Assembly (NCBI GenBank): GCA_026387215.1
Contig: JAPLMC010000020.1
Span: forward strand, 1-10,704
Length of the DNA stretch: 10,704 bases
Origin: Candidatus Omnitrophota bacterium
Lineage (GTDB): Bacteria; Omnitrophota; Gorgyraeia; Gorgyraeales; Gorgyraeaceae
Direction: 5' to 3'
The notes below the pieces were generated by a model. It worked only from the letters and a program-made list of their open reading frames with translations. It ran no database searches and was not told where the DNA came from. Of the stretch, positions 5,359 to 10,704 are shown one piece after another. The position numbers and the translations under genes were made by a program. Every line of letters begins with the position of its first letter. The first letter of the stretch is position 1.

Positions 5359-7293
5359 ATGGAAGAATTTAGAATTACATTTTTACCGGAACATAAGGCT
5401 GTTTATATAGATAGAGGAACAGATCTTCTTACAGCTGCATTAAAAACAGGCATACATATATATAATAGCTGTGGAGGAGAAGGCGTATGTGGCAGGTGTA
5501 AAGTTGTGGTTAAAAAAGGCATTTATATAACTGAAGATAGCGGAAGGATTTCTGAGAAAGAGCGCGAAGAAGGATATGTGCTTGCTTGCAGGACCACTCC
5601 GGAATCTGATATGGAAGTCCTTGTTCCTGAAGAATCAATGCTTGGGGACCTAGAGATACTCACGGAAGAAATAAAGACAACTCGTTTGGCAGGCCTTTAT
5701 ACGCCTGTGGAGGAGATAGAAGAAGAACATTATAAAGCTGCTTTAAAGATTTTCAAGCATGGCCCATTATCTACAAAAATTTTTTTAAAACTGCCGAAGC
5801 CTACTATTGACGATAATTCCGGAGACGCTGACAGGTTGTTAAGAGAGATAAAAAAACAACACAAGGAAATCAATGTAATTCAAATGGGGCTTAGTAATAT
5901 AAAAAGGCTGCCGCGTCTTCTGAGAGAGAGCGATTGGAAAGTTACTGCTACCCTGGGCAATAGGAATAAAACTACAGAGGTTGTACTGATTGAGCCTGGA
6001 GACAGGTCGAGGGAGAACTTTGGAGTGGCTGTGGATATTGGCACAACCACTATTGTGGCTTATCTTGTGGATTTAAATTCTCAGAAAGTGCTTGGCACAA
6101 AGGCTAGCTATAACCCGCAGGTAGATTTTGGCGAAGACGTGATTTCTAGGATTATCTTTGCCCAGCACGAAAAGGGCTTGGAAAAACTACACCATGCAGT
6201 TATAGATACTGTAAACAGCCTTATTGACAACATGATAAAAGAAGCAAGCTTAACCTTGGATGATGTGACAGCTGTTATTTCTGCAGGCAATACAACAATG
6301 ACTCACCTGCTTTTAAAAATAGACCCTACGCAAATAAGAAAAGACCCATACATACCAGCTGTAAACTTTATGCCTATAATAAGGGCTAGCGAAGCAGGTA
6401 TAAAAATAAACCCGAGAGGGCTACTGATGTGTCTTCCTTGCATAGGCAGCTATGTTGGCGGAGATATAGTAGCAGGCGTCCTTGCATCAGGCATGTATAA
6501 AATCAAAGATATTTCTCTTTTTATAGATCTTGGCACCAACGGAGAAGTTGTGCTTGGAAATAAAGAATGGTTATTGGCATGTTCTACATCAGCAGGGCCA
6601 TGTTTTGAAGGCGGTGGACTCACCTCTGGAATGCGAGCCATGAAAGGCGCTATTCAGAATATTTCTATAAAAAACAATTTTCTTGAGATAGAAACTATTG
6701 GAAACTTGCCGCCAAAAGGCATTTGCGGTTCTGGCATAGTAGATATCATAAGTGAACTTCTGAAAAATAAAATAATAGATCGTTCCGGCAAAATAAAAGA
6801 AAATAAAATCTGCAAGGTTAGAGATTCTGAAGGTGCAAAAGAACTTGTGCTGGTGGAAGCGAAGGATTCAGCCACGCTCAAAGATATTACAATAGACGAG
6901 AATGATATAAAAAATTTAATGCATTCCAAAGGCGCTATATATACAGGGATAGAAGTTTTATTAAAAGAAGCTGGTTTTAATAAATCTGATATAAAGCATG
7001 TTTTTATTGCAGGTGGCTTAGGCACAGCTTTAAATATTCGCTCAGCAATTAACATAGGGCTTTTACCAGATCTTCCTGAAAAGAATTTTGTTTTTCTCGG
7101 CAATACTTCAGTCTCAGGCGCAAAGGCATGCCTTTTGTCAAGCGAAGCGATGGATTATGCGGAGATAATAGCTAACAAAATGACGTATTTGGATTTAAGC
7201 ACCAGTTCGTCTTTTATGAATAACTATAGCGCGGCATTATTCCTGCCGCATACGGATATAGAACTATTTCCAAGCGTAAAAAAACTACTGTAG
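5359..7293 (+). CDS. acsV: Corrinoid activation protein (RACo/AcsV), [2Fe-2S] ASKHA ATPase
   Basis: RACo uses ATP to reduce the inactive Co(II) form of the corrinoid iron-sulfur protein back to Co(I), keeping the methyl branch of the Wood-Ljungdahl pathway working. The protein is 644 residues, usual for the family. The N-terminal domain is a plant-type [2Fe-2S] ferredoxin with ligands Cys38, Cys44, Cys47 (CGGEGVCGRC) and Cys77 (LACRT). A linker domain follows, then an ASKHA (actin/Hsp70-like) ATPase from about 220: phosphate-1 loop VDIGTTTIVAY, ISAGNTTMTHLL near 312, phosphate-2 loop FIDLGTNGEV near 388, GICGSGIVD near 455, and IAGGLG near 550. ATG at 5359 gives the normal FRITFLP opening, with no ribosome site. 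It heads an operon with cooC, acsD and acsE. Similar activators serve O-demethylase corrinoid proteins, but the neighbours favour CODH/ACS. Confidence 0.92.
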   Translation: MEEFRITFLPEHKAVYIDRGTDLLTAALKTGIHIYNSCGGEGVCGRCKVVVKKGIYITEDSGRISEKEREEGYVLACRTTPESDMEVLVPEESMLGDLEILTEEIKTTRLAGLYTPVEEIEEEHYKAALKIFKHGPLSTKIFLKLPKPTIDDNSGDADRLLREIKKQHKEINVIQMGLSNIKRLPRLLRESDWKVTATLGNRNKTTEVVLIEPGDRSRENFGVAVDIGTTTIVAYLVDLNSQKVLGTKASYNPQVDFGEDVISRIIFAQHEKGLEKLHHAVIDTVNSLIDNMIKEASLTLDDVTAVISAGNTTMTHLLLKIDPTQIRKDPYIPAVNFMPIIRASEAGIKINPRGLLMCLPCIGSYVGGDIVAGVLASGMYKIKDISLFIDLGTNGEVVLGNKEWLLACSTSAGPCFEGGGLTSGMRAMKGAIQNISIKNNFLEIETIGNLPPKGICGSGIVDIISELLKNKIIDRSGKIKENKICKVRDSEGAKELVLVEAKDSATLKDITIDENDIKNLMHSKGAIYTGIEVLLKEAGFNKSDIKHVFIAGGLGTALNIRSAINIGLLPDLPEKNFVFLGNTSVSGAKACLLSSEAMDYAEIIANKMTYLDLSTSSSFMNNYSAALFLPHTDIELFPSVKKLL

Positions 7294-7319
7294 GCAAGAC
7301 CATGTCTTGAGTGCAGCAT

Positions 7320-7357
7320 AAACTTGACAAAAGTGACATTGTCAGAGTGTAAAGATT
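7320..7357 (+). repeat. 38-bp dispersed palindromic repeat, copy R3, abutting the cooC start codon
   Basis: It aligns without gaps to R2 and inverted R1 (31 of 38 each). Its outer arms AAACTTGACA and TGTAAAGATT are the most worn (8 of 10 complementary), while its inner palindrome TGACA-T-TGTCA is perfect. The last base touches the ATG at 7358, so the repeat fills the space where a ribosome-binding site would be, and none is visible. It lies 26 bases after the acsV stop. Confidence 0.85.
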
Positions 7358-8125
7358 ATGGCGTATATTATTGCTCTTGCTGGTAAAGGCGGGGTGGGGA
7401 AGACTACGATTAGCGCAATGCTAGTGCAGTATCTTATGAAGATAGATAAGCCTGTGTTGGCAGTTGACGCAGACCCTAATTCAAACCTTGATGTGGCATT
7501 GGGCATGAAATATGAAGAAACCATTGCTGATATCAGGGAGCAGGTAAAGAAGCAAACGCCTGAGAGTTTTTCTAAAAGCGAATTCTTTGGTCTTAGGCTG
7601 GAAGAAGCTCTTGTGGAAGGGAATGGGTTTGATCTCCTTGTCATGGGCAGGCCGGAAGGGCCTGGTTGTTATTGCGCGGTAAATAATATATTAAGAGAAT
7701 ATCTTGCCAAGGTGTCTAAAAAATATAAATTTGTCGTTATTGACAACGAGGCTGGGATGGAACATCTTTCTAGGCGCACAGCGGCTGATATAGATTTGCT
7801 TTTACTTGTCAGTGATTCTACGATGGTAGGGATTAATTCAGCAATAAACGCATTTAATACTACAAAGAGTGCAGGTATAAAGATAAAAAATATAATTTTA
7901 GTTATAAATAAATCAAACGGCGTTTTGACAAATGATAAATTAAAATTAATAGAAAACACTGGTTTGAAAATAGGAGGGTATATTGATTTTCAGGAAGAAA
8001 TACAAAAAAGTAGCGAAACAGGAAAAGGTATGGTTGAATTAGGTGCTGATATGGGGAATATATTTGATATTTTATTTGACCATTCCAACTGCTTAGGTTG
8101 CCGCAGGCAACCTAAGCAGTTATAA
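7358..8125 (+). CDS. cooC: CODH nickel-insertion accessory ATPase CooC/AcsF
   Basis: This ParA/MinD-type P-loop ATPase helps insert nickel into CO dehydrogenase or acetyl-CoA synthase. The 255-residue protein starts with a deviant Walker A motif, GKGGVGKTT at 9-17, with signature Lys10; DADPNSNLDVALG follows near 40. GPGCYCAVN contains the Cys104-x-Cys106 pair that binds metal at the CooC dimer interface (Cys112/Cys114 in Carboxydothermus CooC1, from memory). EAGMEHLSRRTAADID is the family Walker-B-side/switch segment. The ATG at 7358 directly follows repeat R3 and has no ribosome site, so translation may depend on coupling to acsV or on the leader structure. The final 12 codons (NCLGCRRQPKQL) lie in a perfect hairpin, adding an extra CxxC; it is unclear whether this tail is functional. 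It lies 14 bases before acsD. Confidence 0.92.
   Translation: MAYIIALAGKGGVGKTTISAMLVQYLMKIDKPVLAVDADPNSNLDVALGMKYEETIADIREQVKKQTPESFSKSEFFGLRLEEALVEGNGFDLLVMGRPEGPGCYCAVNNILREYLAKVSKKYKFVVIDNEAGMEHLSRRTAADIDLLLLVSDSTMVGINSAINAFNTTKSAGIKIKNIILVINKSNGVLTNDKLKLIENTGLKIGGYIDFQEEIQKSSETGKGMVELGADMGNIFDILFDHSNCLGCRRQPKQL
8087..8121. repeat. Perfect hairpin inside the 3' end of cooC
   Basis: Two 16-bp arms (AACTGCTTAGGTTGCC at 8087-8102 and its exact complement at 8106-8121) enclose the loop GCA. It begins on a codon boundary and ends in the last sense codon, two bases before the TAA stop. No T-run follows. The arm is 13 of 16 identical to the terminator arm at 5269-5284, and the three differing positions are all matched by changes in the second arm. 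Confidence 0.9.
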
Positions 8126-8139
8126 AACAGGAGAAAATA

Positions 8140-9051
8140 ATGGAAAGATTGATAGAAAAATGGCAGGACAAGATTAATGAAGTTGTAATTGGCTCAAAAA
8201 AACCAATAAAGATAGGCGGCGAGACAGGCGTATATTTTATAGACGGCGAAGATAAATGTCCAAATCCTCCTAAAGTAGCAATGGAGGTATGGGATATGGA
8301 GCCGGAGGCATGGCCTGATGTGTTGAAATCAAATTTTGAAAAGGCCCTTAGAGATCCTGCGGAATGGGCAAAAATGTGTGTGGATAAGTTTTCTGCCGAT
8401 CTTATATGCCTGAGGCTTGCAAGTATCCATCCTGATTTAAAAAATACTTCCAGTCAGGAAGCTGGAAAGACGCTGGAAAAAGTTTTAAAAGCTATTTCCG
8501 TGCCTCTTGTAATAATAGGGAGCTCTTCTCCTGAAAAAGATAACGAGGTTATGGCGCATTGCGCAAATGTGGCAAAAGGAGAAAACTGTCTTTTCGGCGT
8601 TGCAACGCAGGAAAACTACAAAACCTTGACAGCTGCGTGTCTTAGCGCAGGGCACTCTATAATTTCAGAGGCGCCTATAGATATAAATATTGCAAAACAG
8701 CTGAACATACTTATATGCGATATGCAGTTTCCTTTAGATAAAATAGTTATACATCATGCAACAGGCGCTTTGGGCTATGGCCTTGAATACACTTATTCCA
8801 TAATGGAAAGAACAAGGCTTGCAGGCATTTCAGGCGATAAGATGTTATCTATGCCGATGATAAGCTTTGCTGGCCAAGAGGCGTGGCGCACAAAAGAAGC
8901 AAAGACATACGCTAAAGACACAGGGGTGCTATGGGAAATAGCGACATGCTCCGCATATTTAAATTCAGGAGCTGATATATTGGTCATGAATCACCCAAAG
9001 TCAGTGAAAGAGATAAAAAAAGCCATCAGTCAATTGTGTGATAAAAATTAA
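8140..9051 (+). CDS. acsD: Acetyl-CoA synthase complex delta subunit / corrinoid iron-sulfur protein small subunit
   Basis: AcsD pairs with AcsC to form the corrinoid iron-sulfur protein, which carries the methyl group as methyl-Co(III) from AcsE to acetyl-CoA synthase. The 303-residue protein is a TIM-barrel subunit close to the bacterial family length. Recognisable stretches are GGETGVYFIDGEDKCPNPP near 28, VAMEVWDMEPEAWPDVL, LRDPAEWAKMCVDKFSADLI, VPLVIIGSSSPEKDNEV, APIDINIAKQLNILI, HHATGALGYGLEYTYSIMER, and MPMISFAGQEAWRTKEAK. The subunit binds no FeS cluster itself; the cluster and most cobamide contacts involve the large subunit, whose gene acsC is absent from this window. AGGAG about 8 bases before the ATG supports this start. 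It sits between cooC and acsE, the order known from acetogens. Confidence 0.95.
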   Translation: MERLIEKWQDKINEVVIGSKKPIKIGGETGVYFIDGEDKCPNPPKVAMEVWDMEPEAWPDVLKSNFEKALRDPAEWAKMCVDKFSADLICLRLASIHPDLKNTSSQEAGKTLEKVLKAISVPLVIIGSSSPEKDNEVMAHCANVAKGENCLFGVATQENYKTLTAACLSAGHSIISEAPIDINIAKQLNILICDMQFPLDKIVIHHATGALGYGLEYTYSIMERTRLAGISGDKMLSMPMISFAGQEAWRTKEAKTYAKDTGVLWEIATCSAYLNSGADILVMNHPKSVKEIKKAISQLCDKN

Positions 9052-9065
9052 AAAGCCGAAACACA

Positions 9066-9091
9066 AAATCCGAAATTAGAATTTTGGATTT
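9066..9091. repeat. Near-perfect inverted repeat between acsD and acsE
   Basis: Arms AAATCCGAAATT (9066-9077) and AATTTTGGATTT (9080-9091) pair over 12 bp around the loop AG, with one G-U pair in RNA. It is AT-rich and not followed by a clean T-run (TAAAATAATGGAG), so it is not a clear terminator. The acsE ribosome site follows 8 bases later. Confidence 0.75.
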
Positions 9092-9111
9092 AAAATAATG
9101 GAGTAAAAAAT

Positions 9112-9906
9112 ATGTTTTTAATAGGCGAAAGAATAAATGGGATGTTTAAAGATGTGGCTAAGGCCATAAAGGGAAAAGACAAATCTATTATACAAGACCT
9201 TGCGCTTAAGCAGATTTCGTGCGGGGCAAATGCGCTTGATGTAAATGTAGGTCCAGCTTCCAGTAATCCAAAAGAAGCTATGGAATGGCTCATTAAAACC
9301 ATTAAAGAGGTTTCTGATATAAAATTGGCAATAGACACTACAAAACAGGATGTAATGGAACTAGGTCTTAGCCTGTGCAAATCAAAGCCAATAATAAATT
9401 CTGTGAATGCGAATGAAGAAAAAATGAGTTCTTTTTTCAGCCTTGCTAAAAAATATAACGCGTCCATTATAGGCCTTACGATGGATAAATCAGGCATCCC
9501 AAAGGATAGCGAAGGTAGAATGGAACTTGCAATGAAATTAGTTGCCGCCTGTATGGAATATGGGATAGATACAAACGAACTTTACTTAGATGCTGTTATA
9601 TTGCCTGTAAATGTTGCGCAGTCGCATGCCAAAGAGGTTCTTAAGACCATAAGGGATTCAAAGATGCTGGCTGATCCTGCCCCAAAAACAGTGCTTGGCC
9701 TATCGAATGTATCTCAGGGTTCCTCAGCTGAATATAAAAATTTGATCAACAGGACCTTTTTAACAATGGCTGTAGCCAATGGCTTGGACGCTGCAATACT
9801 TGACGTAACTGATAAAGAGTTAATGAACAGCCTGGCCACAGCAGAATTATTAATGGAAAAACAACTTTACTGCGCTTCATATCTAGAAGCTTACCGAAAG
9901 AAATAA
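9112..9906 (+). CDS. acsE: Methyltetrahydrofolate:corrinoid/iron-sulfur protein methyltransferase
   Basis: AcsE transfers the methyl group of methyl-H4folate to Co(I) of the corrinoid iron-sulfur protein, linking the folate branch to acetyl-CoA synthesis. The 264-residue protein is a single pterin-binding TIM barrel, the length of the Moorella enzyme (about 262). Folate-site residues fall at the same numbers as in that enzyme: Asp75 in AIDTT, Asn96 in INSVN, Asp160 in LDAVILPVN and Asn199 in LGLSNVSQG. LDVNVGP near 43 is the first pterin-site strand. GGAG at 9100-9103 sits 8 bases before the ATG. It lacks the extra domains of MetH, and its position after acsD makes the corrinoid protein its likely partner. 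A 41-bp palindrome follows the stop. Confidence 0.96.
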   Translation: MFLIGERINGMFKDVAKAIKGKDKSIIQDLALKQISCGANALDVNVGPASSNPKEAMEWLIKTIKEVSDIKLAIDTTKQDVMELGLSLCKSKPIINSVNANEEKMSSFFSLAKKYNASIIGLTMDKSGIPKDSEGRMELAMKLVAACMEYGIDTNELYLDAVILPVNVAQSHAKEVLKTIRDSKMLADPAPKTVLGLSNVSQGSSAEYKNLINRTFLTMAVANGLDAAILDVTDKELMNSLATAELLMEKQLYCASYLEAYRKK

Positions 9907-9947
9907 ACCACCTTAACCTACGCGGTTACCGCGTAGGTTAAGGTGGT
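9907..9947. repeat. 41-bp perfect palindrome after acsE
   Basis: Two perfect 20-bp arms (9907-9926 and 9928-9947) surround a single central T; the outer end reads ACCACCTTAACC and the centre CGCGGT-T-ACCGCG. It starts on the base after the acsE stop. There is no T-run (GGTGAGGGCAACG follows), so it is not a standard terminator. The half-arm ACCGCGTAGGTT matches ACCGTGTAGGTT of the terminator at 5269 in 11 of 12 positions but in inside-out order relative to the loop. Confidence 0.9.
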
Positions 9948-9964
9948 GGTGAGGGCAACGTTAT

Positions 9965-10384
9965 ATGGGTGTTATTACAAAAAGAATAAAATTTAGCACC
10001 AAAGGCAATACGGATATAATAAATATCACCACAGAAACAGCTTCAGCTGTTTTAAACTCTGAACTAAAAAATGGTTCTGTGACTATTTTTGTTCCTGGCT
10101 CTACAGGCAGCATTACAACTGTTGAATATGAGCCAGGGCTAGTGCAAGACCTTAAGGAATTTTTTGAAAAAATAGCACCTGAATCAGGCAAATATCAGCA
10201 TAATATAAGATTACAGGATGGGAATGGACACGCTCATGTAAGAGCAACTTTCTTAGGTCCTGGGATATCAGTGCCTTTTGTTAATGGGAAAATGCAGTTA
10301 GGCAAATGGCAGCAGATAATATTTATTGATTTTGACAATAGATCTAGGGAGCGGGAGATAATAGTGCAAATAATAGGTGAATAA
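9965..10384 (+). CDS. YjbQ/UPF0047 family protein (COG0432)
   Basis: This is a 139-residue single-domain protein, the normal length for the family. Conserved segments are VPGSTGSITTVEYEPGLVQDL at about 43-63 (given here as VPGSTGSITT then VEYEPGL), YQHNIRLQDGNGHAHVRA near 80, VPFVNGKMQLGKWQQI near 108, and DFDNRSRERE near 124. Family members have weak thiamine-phosphate synthase activity in E. coli (YjbQ), but the true function is unsettled. The start at 9965 gives the expected opening KRIKFSTKG; the upstream GAGGGC is rather far (about 12 bases), so the ribosome site is weak. It lies 58 bases after acsE and 37 before the hexulose-phosphate synthase gene, so it is probably in the acs transcript. 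Why a YjbQ protein is here is not known. Confidence 0.9.
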   Translation: MGVITKRIKFSTKGNTDIINITTETASAVLNSELKNGSVTIFVPGSTGSITTVEYEPGLVQDLKEFFEKIAPESGKYQHNIRLQDGNGHAHVRATFLGPGISVPFVNGKMQLGKWQQIIFIDFDNRSREREIIVQIIGE

Positions 10385-10391
10385 TTGAACA

Positions 10392-10412
10392 AGTCCACCT
10401 TACAGGCGGACT
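10392..10412. repeat. Short imperfect hairpin before the hexulose-phosphate synthase gene
   Basis: Arms AGTCCACC (10392-10399) and GGCGGACT (10405-10412) pair at 7 of 8 positions around TTACA. On the + strand RNA the odd position is A-C; on the opposite strand it is G-U. The stem ends right at the ribosome site GAGG (10413-10416). CCACCTTA is shared with the arm of the palindrome at 9907. Confidence 0.55.
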
Positions 10413-10421
10413 GAGGTAAAT

Positions 10422-10704
10422 ATGAAACCAATATTGCAAGTTGCTTTAGATTTTGTGGATTTGAACCGCGCAATGAAATGTGCCCAAGAGGCTGTCAGTG
10501 GAGGGGCTGATTGGTTAGAGGCAGGTACTCCTTTAATAAAAAGTGAAGGTTTGAACGCTATAAGGAAATTGCGCAAGCAGTTTCCTGATAAAATAATAGT
10601 AGCTGATATGAAAATCATGGATGCAGGCCGCACAGAAGTAGAAATTGCCTCAAAATCTGGCGCAAATATTGTCTGTGTGCTGGGCGCATCAAGCGATGCT
10701 ACAA
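10422..10704 (+). CDS. hxlA: 3-hexulose-6-phosphate synthase, N-terminal part (partial)
   Basis: The first 94 codons of an orotidine-5'-phosphate-decarboxylase-superfamily TIM barrel; the gene runs past the window end. The enzyme condenses formaldehyde with ribulose 5-phosphate to hexulose 6-phosphate, or works in reverse to make ribulose 5-phosphate and formaldehyde. Visible active-site motifs are VALD with Asp10, LEAGTPLI with Glu33, and ADMKIMD with Asp62, Lys64 and Asp67, the D-x-K-x-x-D metal-binding motif shared with 3-keto-gulonate-6-phosphate decarboxylase. The following GRTEVEIASKSGANIV is more like hexulose-phosphate synthases than the decarboxylases, which usually have DGG after the motif. 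GAGG lies 5 bases before the ATG. Many homologues are fused to PHI or RraA-like domains; that cannot be seen here. Confidence 0.85.
   Translation, partial: MKPILQVALDFVDLNRAMKCAQEAVSGGADWLEAGTPLIKSEGLNAIRKLRKQFPDKIIVADMKIMDAGRTEVEIASKSGANIVCVLGASSDAT

Noticed and set aside
6654..7103. 149-codon open frame on the minus strand
   Set aside because: It lies entirely inside acsV, has no ribosome site or recognisable motif, and the + strand frame is clearly coding.
7324..7353. TTGACA plus TGTAAA in repeat R3 as a cooC promoter
   Set aside because: The -10 match is poor (4 of 6) and would end only 4 bases before the ATG; TTGACA is a fixed part of the repeat in all copies.
2363..7357. The three 38-bp repeats as a CRISPR array
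   Set aside because: They are about 1.8 to 3 kb apart with genes between them, differ in orientation, and no cas genes are present.
9090..9497. 135-codon open frame on the minus strand opposite acsE
   Set aside because: It is a shadow of a well-supported enzyme with all active-site residues; no coding features on the minus strand.
1..10704. Defence system, prophage, transposon or biosynthetic cluster
   Set aside because: All genes read as housekeeping or Wood-Ljungdahl functions; no transposase, integrase, nuclease or toxin-like gene was found.

Overview
The window is AT-rich bacterial DNA with tightly packed genes, all on the + strand, and no stretch longer than about 130 bases without a gene. 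The gene set points to a strict anaerobe with a bacterial-type Wood-Ljungdahl (reductive acetyl-CoA) pathway and a lipoprotein-bearing cell envelope. Gene order acsV-acsF/cooC-acsD-acsE matches, from memory, the acs locus of acetogens such as Moorella. The palindrome-rich junctions and the housekeeping/acs mix would fit an uncultivated lineage such as Omnitrophota, but that assignment is a low-confidence impression.

Region 1 (1-4812) is a housekeeping run. It holds the tail of a probable M16-family peptidase, ribulose-phosphate 3-epimerase (rpe), an alpha-D-phosphohexomutase, elongation factor 4 (lepA) and signal peptidase I (lepB). Gaps are short (about 50-70 bases) and the genes are probably co-transcribed at least in part.

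Region 2 (4813-5310) is a self-contained transcription unit. It has a strong extended -10 promoter, a structured leader, a 100-residue glycine-zipper lipoprotein ending in a zinc-ribbon-like motif, and an intrinsic terminator.

Region 3 (5320-10704) is a second transcription unit. A good promoter sits so close to the first start codon that the mRNA should be leaderless or nearly so. It encodes the reductive activator of the corrinoid iron-sulfur protein (acsV/RACo), the nickel-insertion ATPase (cooC/acsF), the small corrinoid protein subunit (acsD), the methyl-H4folate:corrinoid protein methyltransferase (acsE), a YjbQ/UPF0047 protein, and the start of a 3-hexulose-6-phosphate synthase. AcsE passes the methyl group from methyl-H4folate to the corrinoid protein containing AcsD, AcsV re-reduces inactive Co(II), and CooC loads nickel into CODH/ACS. 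The acsA/B/C genes are not in the window. The hexulose-phosphate synthase is a formaldehyde-handling enzyme placed directly after the methyl-branch genes.

The most unusual feature is outside the genes. Every junction between genes carries an inverted repeat. Three of them are copies of one 38-bp palindromic repeat (before lepA, lepB and cooC). Two or three others form a second, covarying family built around a TAGGTT core, and one member of that family is in frame inside the 3' end of cooC and encodes its last residues. I saw no CRISPR array, transposase, phage gene, tRNA or rRNA.
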